A stretch of DNA of 64,000 nt from Edaphovirga cremea (GCF_003332275.1 NZ_QOVA01000003.1:1-64000), one strand, 5' to 3'; counted from the stretch's first letter, positions 11,378 to 20,579 are shown. The notes: a model not told the origin generated them from the letters alone. A program made the numbers and translations.

Positions 11378-11406
11378 ATGGGCACGCTCGCGGTGCCCAT
11401 TTTTTC
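11378..11406 (+). terminator. Terminator after metH
   Basis: ATGGGCAC and GTGCCCAT (11378-11385 and 11393-11400) form an 8-bp stem with a 7-nt loop, followed by six T residues. It closes the metH transcript and lies in the convergent gap before the carboxylate transporter gene. Confidence 0.85.
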
Positions 11407-11447
11407 GGCTGATATGGCGATTGATCTGGTTCACTCTCCGGCCTGAT

Positions 11448-12902
11448 TCAAAAGAGGCCGATCGCTTTCCACCACAGTAAACCCGCAGTCATAAAAACAG
11501 CCTGATTGAGCAAGCTGACCACGAATCCTATCCGCCACCACGTCGCTGTCGGGACATAACCTGCACCAAACAGGATTGGCCCCCGCGCATGGGTGTATTG
11601 CGTCAATGAGCAGTACAGACTGCTGGTGAAGGCCAGCATGAACGCCATAGGAACCGGTGGAATGTTGAGGTTGATGCCTACGCCGAGAAATACCGCGTAC
11701 AGCGCGGCAATTTGCGCGTTACCGCTGGCAAAAAAGTAATGGGTGTAGAAATAGGCGGCATTCAATAGCAATAACACCAAAACCCAACTGGTACCGTGCA
11801 TCATATGGCCGATGCTATTACCTATCAAATCGCCAAACCAACTGGTGAAGCCCAACTTTTTCAACTGGTTTGCCATCATCAGCAAGGCAGCAAACCAAAT
11901 CAATGTATCCCATGCCCCTTTCTCGCTCTTGATGTCCTCCCAACTGAGCACGCCGGTCAACAGCAGGAAAGAAAGGCCAACGAAGGAGGCCGTTGTGGCG
12001 TCCACTCCCAGTAGATCGCCAAAAATCCACAAGACCAGCAGAAGTAAAACTGTCGTAAGCATCAGCCACTCACTGCGGCCCATCGATCCCATCTTCTGCA
12101 GTTCACTGATAGCCAACTTGGGAGCATCTGGGGTATGGCGGATTTCGGGTTTGGTCAGCCAGTAAACCAGAAGGGGAACAATGCTCAATGAGATCAGGCA
12201 GGGCACAACGGCTGCCGCGAACCAACTTCCCCACGTGATAGTCACGCCGGCATTGGCGGCCAGTTTGACGGCCAGCAGGTTGCCGGTGTAGGCCGTCATA
12301 AACATCGCAGCGGTAATGTCGTTGACGTTACCGATACAGGTAATCAAAAACGTCCCGATTTTGTTACGCGAGGCGTCTTCAGGGCGCGAGTCAAAACTAC
12401 GGGCCAACGAGTCGGCAATCGGATAGATCACTCCCCCGCAGCGGGCAGTATTGCTGGGCATCGCGGGAGAAAGAATCAGGTCAGCCAAAGCCAGACCGTA
12501 AGCTAATCCAAGCGTTCGCTTGCCCAGAATGCGGATCATCTGCAAGGCGATACGTCTTCCGAGGCCGGTTTTGATGAATCCGCGCGCAATCATAAAAGCG
12601 ACAACGATCAACCAGATAAGAGAGCTGTTTAAATCGCTTAGAGCAGTCTGAATAGCGCCGCTGGCCGTAGTATCACCCGCCGCATATGTCAGGGCAAAAA
12701 TAGTGATACTGATAATACCAATGGCCCCGATGGGTAATACATTGGCAACGATACAAACAATGGTTGCGACGAAGATAATTGCTGAGTGCCAGGCCGCTGG
12801 GTTCAGGCCGGTCGGTGGCGCAATATGCCAGAAAAAAGTGGCAATGAGGAGAATCACTACCAGTGGAAGCCAATTGAGGCCATAAGCGGTTTTTGTCTTC
12901 AC
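11448..12902 (-). CDS. DASS-family di-/tricarboxylate transporter
   Basis: This 484-residue protein has about 12-14 hydrophobic segments and the hallmark of the divalent anion:Na+ symporter (DASS/CitT-type) family: the KTGLGRRIALQMIRILGKRTLGLAYG stretch (about 110-135, in parts), SPAMPSNTARCGG with the SNT carboxylate-binding motif (about 148-160), and a second conserved region near residue 360-400. Relatives exchange citrate, tartrate, succinate or 2-oxoglutarate; the substrate cannot be told here. The GTG start has AAGGGA upstream. It is a single gene without an adjacent two-component system. The 225 bp upstream (12903-13127) hold only AT-rich promoter-like sequence. Confidence 0.85.
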   Translation of the reverse strand: MKTKTAYGLNWLPLVVILLIATFFWHIAPPTGLNPAAWHSAIIFVATIVCIVANVLPIGAIGIISITIFALTYAAGDTTASGAIQTALSDLNSSLIWLIVVAFMIARGFIKTGLGRRIALQMIRILGKRTLGLAYGLALADLILSPAMPSNTARCGGVIYPIADSLARSFDSRPEDASRNKIGTFLITCIGNVNDITAAMFMTAYTGNLLAVKLAANAGVTITWGSWFAAAVVPCLISLSIVPLLVYWLTKPEIRHTPDAPKLAISELQKMGSMGRSEWLMLTTVLLLLVLWIFGDLLGVDATTASFVGLSFLLLTGVLSWEDIKSEKGAWDTLIWFAALLMMANQLKKLGFTSWFGDLIGNSIGHMMHGTSWVLVLLLLNAAYFYTHYFFASGNAQIAALYAVFLGVGINLNIPPVPMAFMLAFTSSLYCSLTQYTHARGPILFGAGYVPTATWWRIGFVVSLLNQAVFMTAGLLWWKAIGLF

Positions 12903-13127
12903 CTTGTTTCCCTTAATAAGGATTGAAGAGAAATGATTTTCCGTAACGAAACGTAGTTACAGGGTTGCTTCAGGGTAGCGCTGAAAAAGGGGGAGGGTAA
13001 AAGAAAAAGTGCAATTATTATGACCTGACGCGGCATTCTAGATAAAATTTTTTTAGCACGGTTTTTATCTATTATCTTGATGAATTATAAGTGTAATTAT
13101 TTATTTCATGCTCAATGAATTTAAGAA

Positions 13128-13304
13128 TTATTGCGGCTCAACATTAATATGCAACGCATCATAACGCCAGTATTCATAATCACAATCCATGATGCGATCG
13201 TCACTATTTCTATTGATTCGAGTGATGAAACGAGCGGGGCTGTCGGGGGATATTTTTAGAACATTAGACGCCATAAAAGGAAGCAATGGTGGCTGGTCAC
13301 TCAT
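13128..13304 (-). pseudogene. C-terminal remnant of a GntR/HutC (UTRA) regulator
   Basis: The minus strand encodes 58 residues ending SPARFITRINRNSDDR, then IMDCDYEYWRYDALHINVEPQ before the stop. This is the end of the UTRA ligand-binding domain of GntR/HutC regulators found beside phosphonate/organophosphate ABC transporters (PhnR-like). A complete regulator is about 240 residues with an N-terminal winged helix; that part is absent, and an in-frame stop lies six codons before the first ATG. The orientation is divergent from the ABC operon, as expected for its regulator. I infer a deletion-decayed regulator gene. The 13305-13460 stretch shows no further recognisable coding. Confidence 0.65.
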
Positions 13305-13460
13305 CTCTCTTAAAGCCTCATTTTAGTGCGTTTTTGCACCAATCCACGCTGCAATATCCAGCAAAAGTGTGCGTTTGCTAGCATTGCCACGGTTAAAACT
13401 GCCGGTTTTCTGTACTGACATATAATTAGCATAATTGAACGTTAGATTGGCTTGGTTCTT

Positions 13461-13476
13461 GCTGGACTAGACCAGC
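13461..13476 (+). promoter_or_regulatory. GntR/HutC-type operator before the ABC operon
   Basis: GCTGGACTAGACCAGC is a 16-bp palindrome with one mismatched pair and the TGG-N-CTAGACCA core used by HutC-subfamily GntR regulators (compare the DasR/NagR-type TGGTCTAGACCA). It lies 34 bp before the binding-protein start, where a repressor would block transcription. The cognate regulator survives only as a fragment on the other side of the intergenic region. Confidence 0.6.
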
Positions 13477-13509
13477 ACTCACAACACCCTATCATCTGGA
13501 GCTTCAGTT

Positions 13510-14571
13510 ATGAAACATTTGTTCGCTTCTGTGTTAACCAGCGCTATCGTCCTTTCCCTCTCTACTGCGTGGGCCGCAGATACAGATTTAGCCGCATTGG
13601 AAAAAGCCGCTCGAGCCGAAGGACAGGTGAACAGTGTCGGGATGCCGGACAGTTGGGCCAACTGGAAAGATACCTGGAATGATTTGAACAGCAAATACGG
13701 CTTGAAACACAGCGATACCGACATGAGCTCCGCGCAAGAGATCGCCAAGTTTGACGCAGAAAAAAGCAACGCCAGCGCCGATATTGGTGACGTCGGTGCC
13801 TCTTTTGGTCCTGTTGCGGTTGTTAAAGGCGTCACCCAGCCCTACAAACCGAGCACCTGGGATCAGGTCCCTGATTGGGCAAAAGATAAGGACGGTCACT
13901 GGGCACTGGCTTACACAGGTACCATCGCGTTCATCATAAATAAAGATCAGGTCAAAGATATTCCGCACAGCTGGGCTGATTTGCTGAAGGGTAAATACAG
14001 CGTCACGATTGGCGATGTCGGCACTGCAGCACAAGCCGCAAATGGTGTACTGGCTGCTACCTATGCGATGGGCGGTGATGAGAAGAACCTGAAACCGGGT
14101 CTGGAATACTTCGGCAAACTGGCAAAAGAGGGGCGTTTGAGCCTCACCAATCCTGTTATCGCTTCGCTGGAGAAAGGGGAAGTTCAGGTCGGCGTAGTGT
14201 GGGACTTCAATGGTCTTAGCTATCGCGACCAGATTGATAAAGCCCGTTTTGAGGTACTGATCCCCTCTGACGGTTCAATCACTTCAGGCTATACCACCAT
14301 CATCAATAAATACGCCAAAAATCCGAATGCGGCCAAGCTGGCGCGTGAATATATCTTCTCCGATGCAGGGCAGATCAATCTGGCTCGCGGTTATGCCCGC
14401 CCGATTCGTGCGGAACATATTACGCTACCTGCTGACGTAAAAGAAAAACTGTTACCGGCCGAACAATACAAAAACGCTCATCCGATTGCCGATCCTGTCG
14501 CTTGGGAGAAGAGTGCAAAAGCGCTCCCTCGCCTGTGGCAAGAAAGCGTGATCATAAATATGCAGCAGTAG
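13510..14571 (+). CDS. ABC transporter periplasmic binding protein (family 1 type)
   Basis: The 353-residue product starts with a clear signal peptide (MKHLFASVLTSAIVLSLSTA, cleavage expected after AWA near residue 22) and has the two-lobed solute-binding fold of the iron/polyamine/2-aminoethylphosphonate group (for example the ALAYTGTIAFIINKDQV and WADLLKGKYSVTIGDVG segments, and a C-terminal GYARPIR). It would bind the ligand in the periplasm and hand it to the two permeases encoded downstream. CTGGAG precedes the ATG. The neighbouring UTRA remnant and phosphatase remnant suggest a phosphorus-containing organic substrate, but iron or polyamine cannot be excluded from sequence alone. Confidence 0.8.
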   Translation: MKHLFASVLTSAIVLSLSTAWAADTDLAALEKAARAEGQVNSVGMPDSWANWKDTWNDLNSKYGLKHSDTDMSSAQEIAKFDAEKSNASADIGDVGASFGPVAVVKGVTQPYKPSTWDQVPDWAKDKDGHWALAYTGTIAFIINKDQVKDIPHSWADLLKGKYSVTIGDVGTAAQAANGVLAATYAMGGDEKNLKPGLEYFGKLAKEGRLSLTNPVIASLEKGEVQVGVVWDFNGLSYRDQIDKARFEVLIPSDGSITSGYTTIINKYAKNPNAAKLAREYIFSDAGQINLARGYARPIRAEHITLPADVKEKLLPAEQYKNAHPIADPVAWEKSAKALPRLWQESVIINMQQ

Positions 14572-14596
14572 ACCAGCGTTTGCCGGGATGAAGTGA

Positions 14597-14840
14597 ATGA
14601 AGAGTTTTCTTGTAATGCGTGACGACCTGAATTTTCAGGTCGCCCAGATTGCCATGGGGTATTTACACGCAGAGTATGCCGCAGGACGCGGCCATTTATA
14701 TCAATTGGAGAGCGAATTGCCCTCGCTTTCCAGACCATTATACGAATGTATGATCTGTGCGGGACGTTATGTGCGTTACTACAGATTCCCCACGACAAAC
14801 CTTTCTGCACCACACTAATGCGTATGACGCACTAAAAGGA
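14597..14840 (+). pseudogene. N-terminal remnant of an alkaline-phosphatase-superfamily gene
   Basis: Frame 14597-14818 encodes 73 residues; the first 50 (MKSFLVMRDDLNFQVAQIAM through ELPSLSRPLYECM) resemble the N-terminus of nucleotide pyrophosphatase/phosphodiesterase-type enzymes of the alkaline phosphatase superfamily (typical start: hydrophobic strand, DGLN, then LPSLSRPLYE with the catalytic Thr loop soon after). The frame is then lost; another frame continues with TTDSPRQTFLHH, possibly the next family segment, and runs into the permease gene. A complete enzyme would be several hundred residues, so most of it is deleted. Complete clusters with such an enzyme beside this importer type are, to my knowledge, found in related enterobacteria. 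Confidence 0.55.
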
Positions 14841-14846
14841 AATATC

Positions 14847-15689
14847 ATGAAAGGTAAGTGGATTGCTGCGTTGTGCCTGCTGCCGTTCGCCCTGTTTTTT
14901 ATCGCCTTTCAGATAGCGCCCCTGATCTGGATCGCAGTAAGCAGCTTCTACAGTGAGACCAATGAGGCCTGGGGATGGGCGAATTACAGCGACATCCTCA
15001 CCTCGCCGTTCTATTTACAGGCGATAAAATTTTCAATGGATATCTCGCTCTGGTCAAGTGTCTATGGCCTGCTCATCGCGTTAGTGGGCAGTTACTCACT
15101 TCGCCAGATGGGGCCGACGAAGGTGCATGACTTCGTGATGTCATTCACCAACATGACGAGCAACTTTGCAGGCGTTCCGCTGGCATTCGCCTTTGTGATT
15201 CTGCTGGGTCTGAACGGTTGTATGACGCTGATTCTGCGAAAGTACGGTCTCATGGAGTCATTTAATCTGTACTCCAAAACGGGTTTGATTGTGTTGTACA
15301 CCTACTTCCAGATCCCTCTCGGTGTGCTGTTGCTTTACCCCGCCTTTGATGGGCTGCGGGAGGACTGGCGGGAATCTGCGGCATTGCTGGGCGCGGGGCG
15401 TTTCAGCTACTGGCGGCATATCGGGTTACCGGTGATGGCTCCGGCGCTGATGGGCACCTTTGTTATTCTGCTTGCCAATGCGCTGGGAGCATACGCGACG
15501 GTCTATGCGCTGACGACAGGGAATTTTAACGTCGTGCCCGTGCGTATCGCCGCATTGGTTGCGGGTGACATCTCTCTGGATCCGAATCTCGGCAGCGCAC
15601 TGGCCATGCTGCTGGTGGTGATCATGGCGTTCATAACCTTTATTCATCAGTGGTTGCTGCGCAGGAGTTACGTTCATGTACGTACCTGA
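14847..15689 (+). CDS. ABC transporter inner-membrane permease (first)
   Basis: This 280-residue protein has about six transmembrane helices and the binding-protein-dependent permease motif EAA---G (SAALLGAGRFSYWRHIGLPV, about residues 178-197), which contacts the ATPase. ATG 14847 is preceded by AAGGA; longer upstream readings run through the phosphatase remnant and are not the true start. It pairs with the second permease 35 bp downstream to form the channel of the importer. Confidence 0.85.
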   Translation: MKGKWIAALCLLPFALFFIAFQIAPLIWIAVSSFYSETNEAWGWANYSDILTSPFYLQAIKFSMDISLWSSVYGLLIALVGSYSLRQMGPTKVHDFVMSFTNMTSNFAGVPLAFAFVILLGLNGCMTLILRKYGLMESFNLYSKTGLIVLYTYFQIPLGVLLLYPAFDGLREDWRESAALLGAGRFSYWRHIGLPVMAPALMGTFVILLANALGAYATVYALTTGNFNVVPVRIAALVAGDISLDPNLGSALAMLLVVIMAFITFIHQWLLRRSYVHVRT

Positions 15690-15724
15690 TATCACTATGA
15701 TTATAACCTGGGGAGGCCGTAACC

Positions 15725-16510
15725 ATGTCGCGCGCTGAAACACTGTATCACCGGGTGGTGGTTTGGCTGCTCTTCCTGATTCTTGCACTACCCTTGGCCG
15801 CAACGCTGATTTATGCGCTGGCCACGGAATGGGGGGCCACCATTTTACCTAATGGCTTCACGCTGAAATGGATGGTCGAACTGTGGAGCGATCCCCGCTT
15901 TTTGCAAGCACTCTGGCACTCGTTGCTGGTCTGTTTTGGTTCATTGGTATTAGCGCTGGTACTGATTCTGCCACTTATGTTTGTGATTGCTTACTATTTT
16001 CCCAGGCTTGATGCACTCATGAATGTGCTCATCCTGCTGCCTTTTGCTGTCCCACCCGTAGTCTCTTCCGTGGGACTGATGCAGCTCTATTCTGCTCCGC
16101 CACTGGCGCTGACGGGTACACCCTGGATTTTGATTGGCTGTTATTTCACTATCGCCCTGCCATTCATTTATCGGGCTATTTCAAACAACATGCAGGCGAT
16201 CAATCTGCGCGATTTGATGGATGCTGCGCATCTGCTCGGTGCCAGCACCTGGAAAGCCGCTTTGCTTGTGGTGCTGCCAAATTTACGCAAGGGCGGGATG
16301 ATTGCTGTGCTGCTGTCATTCTCCTTTCTCATCGGCGAGTTTGTTTTTGCCAATCTGCTGGTGGGCAGCCGCTATGAAACCTTACAGGTTTATCTCTACA
16401 ACATGCGCAATGGCAGTGGTCATTTTACCAGCGCGCTGGTTATCTCCTATTTCCTGGTCGTTCTCGTCGTGACCTGGATAGCCAATTATTTGAACAAAGA
16501 GAAGGGCTGA
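15725..16510 (+). CDS. ABC transporter inner-membrane permease (second)
   Basis: The 261-residue product is a PotC/ThiP-like permease with about six transmembrane segments and a clear EAA-type loop (DLMDAAHLLGASTWKAALLV, about residues 161-180). GGGGAGG lies eight bases before the ATG. The stop is two bases before the ATPase start, so the last two genes are translationally linked. Together with the first permease it should form a heterodimeric channel. Confidence 0.87.
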   Translation: MSRAETLYHRVVVWLLFLILALPLAATLIYALATEWGATILPNGFTLKWMVELWSDPRFLQALWHSLLVCFGSLVLALVLILPLMFVIAYYFPRLDALMNVLILLPFAVPPVVSSVGLMQLYSAPPLALTGTPWILIGCYFTIALPFIYRAISNNMQAINLRDLMDAAHLLGASTWKAALLVVLPNLRKGGMIAVLLSFSFLIGEFVFANLLVGSRYETLQVYLYNMRNGSGHFTSALVISYFLVVLVVTWIANYLNKEKG

Positions 16511-16512
16511 GC

Positions 16513-17505
16513 ATGGCGTACCTCAATGTGACACAACTGAACAAGAGCTATGGATCGGCACAGATTTTCAATCAGATAGATTTTACTGCCGGCGAGGGGG
16601 AGTTTGTCACGCTACTGGGGCCGAGCGGTTGTGGGAAATCAACGCTCTTACGCTGCCTTGCCGGGCTAACGTCGGTCGACAGTGGACAAATTCTGTTGCA
16701 AGGGCAGGATCTGGTGCCGGTTTCTCCGCAAAAACGCGGGATCGGCATGGTCTTCCAGAGCTATGCGCTATTTCCGAATATGACGGTCGAAGGCAATGTG
16801 GCGTTCGGTTTGAAAATGCAGAAACTTTCCGCCACTGAAATCCGGCAACGGGTCGGTGAGGTGCTGGATTTGGTTGAGTTAGGCGAGTTCAGCAAACGCT
16901 ATCCACACCAACTTTCTGGTGGACAGTGTCAACGCGTGGCGCTGGCGCGATCGCTGGTGACGAGGCCAAGATTGTTGTTACTTGATGAACCGCTCTCGGC
17001 ATTGGATGCCCGTATTCGTCGCCATCTGCGTGAACAGATCCGCCGTATACAGCGCGAGTTGAATTTAACCGCCATCTTCGTGACTCACGATCAGGAAGAG
17101 GCCTTAACGCTCTCCGATCGTATCGTGTTAATGAACAAAGGCCAGATAGTGCAAAGTGGCGATGCACAAACCCTGTATACTCAACCTGTTAATCTTTTCG
17201 CCGCAGGATTTATCGGTAGCTATAATTTGCTCAGTGCGGAGCAAGCCAACACACTTACCGGGCACCATTATACGGGGCAGGTTGCGATAAGACCTGAATC
17301 GATCATCGTAGGTCCATCCGATCACGGCATCAATGCAGTGATCGTCAACCGCACTCTATTGGGAAATGTGATCCGCTATCGGGTACTGGCTCGTGGTGTT
17401 GAGCTATTGGTGGATGTACTGAACCACTCAGTGGCTGATTTGCACGCCGATGGCAGTCAAATTGGTCTACAGTTAGATATCATGACATTACGTGAAGTTG
17501 CGTGA
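16513..17505 (+). CDS. ABC transporter ATP-binding protein
   Basis: The 330-residue protein carries all ATPase motifs: Walker [10 protein letters not shown] (about residues 36-44), Q-loop VFQSYALFPNMT, signature LSGGQCQRVALARSL (about 135-149), Walker B LLLLDEPLSALD, and H-loop FVTHDQEEALT. A C-terminal TOBE/OB-like regulatory extension follows (AIRPESIIVG). It belongs to the spermidine/iron/phosphonate ATPase group. It is the last gene of the importer operon; no obvious terminator follows within the 146 bp to yjbB. Confidence 0.92.
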   Translation: MAYLNVTQLNKSYGSAQIFNQIDFTAGEGEFVTLLGPSGCGKSTLLRCLAGLTSVDSGQILLQGQDLVPVSPQKRGIGMVFQSYALFPNMTVEGNVAFGLKMQKLSATEIRQRVGEVLDLVELGEFSKRYPHQLSGGQCQRVALARSLVTRPRLLLLDEPLSALDARIRRHLREQIRRIQRELNLTAIFVTHDQEEALTLSDRIVLMNKGQIVQSGDAQTLYTQPVNLFAAGFIGSYNLLSAEQANTLTGHHYTGQVAIRPESIIVGPSDHGINAVIVNRTLLGNVIRYRVLARGVELLVDVLNHSVADLHADGSQIGLQLDIMTLREVA

Positions 17506-17651
17506 ATGTGGCACGTGATACTGGTTCGATCTTAACCGTTGCTGACCTGGGAAGGATGCCCGGCTGTTGTCAATCTGGATACTATTCTGCTCCAAGACGT
17601 CAGGCAGGCAGGATAGCCTATTAATGCCTGGCGTTAGGGAGTCTCTCCTCA

Positions 17652-19292
17652 GTGTTAACTCTTCTTCATTTGCTTTCTGCAGTATCATTGCTGGTGTGGG
17701 GTACGCATATTGTGCGAACCGGCATCATGCGGGTTTACGGATCCGACTTACGTCGGGTACTCAGCCGGAGCGTTGAGCGTAAACCTCTGGCTTTTGTTGC
17801 TGGCATTGGCGTGACCGCACTGGTACAAAGCAGTAATGCCACGGCGCTATTGGTGACTTCGTTTGTCGCCCAAGGTCTGGTGGCGCTTTCGCCAGCGTTG
17901 GTGATCATGCTCGGTGCTGATGTGGGTACCGCCTTGATGGCCCGTGTTCTGACCTTCGATCTCTCCTGGCTCTCGCCGCTACTGATTTTTGCCGGGGTCA
18001 CCTTTTTCCTCAGCCGTAAACAGACCCGCCTCGGGCAAATGGGGCGCGTGGCGATCGGACTGGGTTTGATTCTGCTGGCGCTTGAATTGATTGTCTCGGC
18101 GGCGACGCCCATTACCCAAGCCTCAGGCGTCAAAGTACTGTTTTCGTCACTCACGGGTGATACGTTACTGGATGCACTGACAGGGGCGATATTCGCGATT
18201 GTCAGTTACTCAAGTCTGGCGGCAGTGCTTCTGACTGCGACCCTGACGGCTACTGGTGTCATCTCCTTGAAAGTGTCGCTATGCCTGGTGATCGGTGCCA
18301 ACTTTGGCAGTGGTTTACTGGCAATGATTAATGCCAGTAAACAGAACGCAGCCGGGCGACGAGTCGCGCTGGGAAGCCTGTTGTTCAAACTGGTGGGATG
18401 CGTGGTGGTTCTGCCCTTTGTCGGACTTCTGGCAGAACAAATGGAGAGATTGCCGGTGGCTGACGAGGAACTGGTGATCTATTTCCATATGTTCTACAAC
18501 CTGGTGCGCTGTTTGGTGATGATCCCTCTCGCAGGACCGATGGCGCGTCTGTGTCAGATGATGCTCGCCGATATACCCGAGGAAGATCCGCGCCTGAGTC
18601 CTCGTTATCTGGATATCAGTGCGCTGGATACACCGTCGCTGGCACTGGCTAATGCAGCGCGGGAAACCCTGCGGATGGGCGATGTGGTTGAACATATGCT
18701 GGTGCTTAACCGTGAAGTCATGCACGGTAAATTTGCCCAAGAACGTGAAGTAAGACGATTGGATGATGATGTCGACGTTCTCTATACCGCGATTAAACTC
18801 TATCTGGCGCAGATGCAGAAAGAGGATTTGGGGGAGGCGGATTCCCGGCGTTGGGCGGAAATTATCGAAATGGCGCTGAACCTTGAGCAGGCTGGCGATA
18901 TTATCGAAAGAATGACGGGCGATATCGCCGCCAAATCCCACGCCGTCCAACGCGCATTCTCGCCCGCAGGCATGGAGGAACTGGATACGCTGCACGAGCG
19001 TTTGGTCAGTAACTTGCGTCTCAGCCTTTCGGTCTTTCTTAGCAGTGATATTACCAGCGCCAAAAGACTCCGCCGTTCTAAACACCGCTTCCGTATTCTC
19101 GATCGCCGTTATGCACATGCTCACGTTGATCGTTTGCATCAGCAAAATGTGCAGAGTATAGAAACCAGTTCTCTGCACCTTGGTTTGCTTGGCGACATGA
19201 AACGATTGAATTCACTGTTTTGTACTGTTGCCTATAACGTGCTGGATCAGGATGAAAGGGACGACGACCGCATGGCGGATGAGGCAATTTAA
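17652..19292 (+). CDS. yjbB: Na+/phosphate cotransporter family protein
   Basis: The 546-residue product aligns over its length with E. coli YjbB, a NaPi-II-family protein that exports phosphate. The N-terminal half has about eight to nine membrane segments with two internally repeated QSS motifs (TALVQSSNATALLVTSF near residue 60; VSYSSLAAVLLTATLTATG near 185). The C-terminal part (about 330-546) is a soluble PhoU-like helical domain. The GTG start has AGGGAG ten bases upstream and matches the E. coli N-terminus. It lies between the importer operon and a convergent adhesin-like gene. Confidence 0.93.
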   Translation: MLTLLHLLSAVSLLVWGTHIVRTGIMRVYGSDLRRVLSRSVERKPLAFVAGIGVTALVQSSNATALLVTSFVAQGLVALSPALVIMLGADVGTALMARVLTFDLSWLSPLLIFAGVTFFLSRKQTRLGQMGRVAIGLGLILLALELIVSAATPITQASGVKVLFSSLTGDTLLDALTGAIFAIVSYSSLAAVLLTATLTATGVISLKVSLCLVIGANFGSGLLAMINASKQNAAGRRVALGSLLFKLVGCVVVLPFVGLLAEQMERLPVADEELVIYFHMFYNLVRCLVMIPLAGPMARLCQMMLADIPEEDPRLSPRYLDISALDTPSLALANAARETLRMGDVVEHMLVLNREVMHGKFAQEREVRRLDDDVDVLYTAIKLYLAQMQKEDLGEADSRRWAEIIEMALNLEQAGDIIERMTGDIAAKSHAVQRAFSPAGMEELDTLHERLVSNLRLSLSVFLSSDITSAKRLRRSKHRFRILDRRYAHAHVDRLHQQNVQSIETSSLHLGLLGDMKRLNSLFCTVAYNVLDQDERDDDRMADEAI

Positions 19293-19370
19293 TACCGCTC
19301 TCGCGCTGGGATCCGCAAGATCTCCTGCGCGATACGATTTATTTATAACCCCCATTATTTCTATACGCCA

Positions 19371-20579
19371 TTATTCGAACTCCACGCGAAGAACGGCAAC
19401 ACCCTGATAATCGCCAACTTCAGGCAGAGTGCTTGATGACAGTGTGGGGTAAACATAAAAATCTGCGCTCCCTTTGGTTTTATCAGCGTTCATGGTGATA
19501 GGTAACTCACCATTCTGCGCAGAAATCAGCGTCTTGCCTTCGCTATCCACTGATGTGGCTAAAACAAGATTTTCGAGTGTGGTGCCAATCCATTTGCCAT
19601 CGACAACGGGCAGCGCCTCCAGCGTCATTTTCAGCGCATCTTCCGGCAATATTCCATGGCAGGTAAAAGGTACGGTTACCTCTTGGGCGCTGTACCTGGC
19701 AGGCTTTATTCCCACCCCGGAAAACTGATCCAGGCTGGTCTTGGGCAGGGCGATATTCAACGCAATGCCATTATTGAGGGTGCAGGTCTGCGGAATAGTG
19801 ATTGTGCCGCTGACAAAGATCTCAGAGATCTTTTGCTCGGGAGTTGAACGACGTGTGTCCTTGAATATGACGTCACCGATTTTCGTTCTGGCGATGGTGG
19901 TAGTGCCCAGAAAAGGTTTCAGTGTTTTGAAATACAGTCTTCCCTGACTTCCTGCAGGATAGCTATCTTTAATTACGCACTCAGGTAAATATTCTTTTGT
20001 ACAAGTGCCATCGTAAGAGACGCTTTTAAACGCGGTATACGGTATGAAAACATATTGCTGGCCGTAATTGGGATCCAAAAGCAAGACGGATGCAGCGACG
20101 GCAATATTCTCATTTAACTTATAATAGCTACCCGTGTTGGTATTGTTACTGACAGTGAATGCGGTTTTTATCAAGGACGGGCTGATATTTAATGTATATT
20201 GGGTATCAACTTCCACATCGGCATCATTGTAGTTTACGCAGGATATGGTTATTTCGCCATGCCACATTTCTGTTTTCCCGGTCAGCGTCGTTAGATAATA
20301 TAAACCACTGGTTTGGCTACCCTGACTGAAATCAGAGGTGAAATCTTTCAACCTGTCTTGCAGTTGCTCAGAGATGTTTATGTCAAAGGTCTGCTGGTTT
20401 GAAATAACGAGACAAGGTGCGGGGCCACAGGGTGGCGCAAGTTGTGGCGGGGGGCAGGCTTTGGCTGATGAGAGTGATATCAATAATATCAGCAAAGAAA
20501 AAACAGCGATAAATAGCAGTGTTAAGGTGCTGGTGAGTATTATTTTATTTTTATGATTAACGGCTTTTATATATGTCAC
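19371..20579 (-). CDS. Orphan fimbrial tip-adhesin-like protein
   Basis: The 402-residue protein has an N-terminal hydrophobic segment (LTLLFIAVFSLLILLISLSS, about 18-37) and Cys-rich start of the mature part, a central region of no recognised family (about 45-245), and a C-terminal pilin-like domain (SGTITIPQTCTLNNG, about 255-270, with paired Cys, ending VAVLRVEFE). This two-part plan is that of fimbrial tip adhesins. No chaperone, usher or major pilin lies nearby. Only a GTG without ribosome site is available as start, and no ATG occurs in the first 100 codons, so expression is doubtful. Confidence 0.6.
   Translation of the reverse strand: MTYIKAVNHKNKIILTSTLTLLFIAVFSLLILLISLSSAKACPPPQLAPPCGPAPCLVISNQQTFDINISEQLQDRLKDFTSDFSQGSQTSGLYYLTTLTGKTEMWHGEITISCVNYNDADVEVDTQYTLNISPSLIKTAFTVSNNTNTGSYYKLNENIAVAASVLLLDPNYGQQYVFIPYTAFKSVSYDGTCTKEYLPECVIKDSYPAGSQGRLYFKTLKPFLGTTTIARTKIGDVIFKDTRRSTPEQKISEIFVSGTITIPQTCTLNNGIALNIALPKTSLDQFSGVGIKPARYSAQEVTVPFTCHGILPEDALKMTLEALPVVDGKWIGTTLENLVLATSVDSEGKTLISAQNGELPITMNADKTKGSADFYVYPTLSSSTLPEVGDYQGVAVLRVEFE

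Noticed and set aside
14757-14846. N-terminal extension of the first permease
   Set aside because: It lies in the phosphatase remnant, is not hydrophobic, and a ribosome site precedes ATG 14847.
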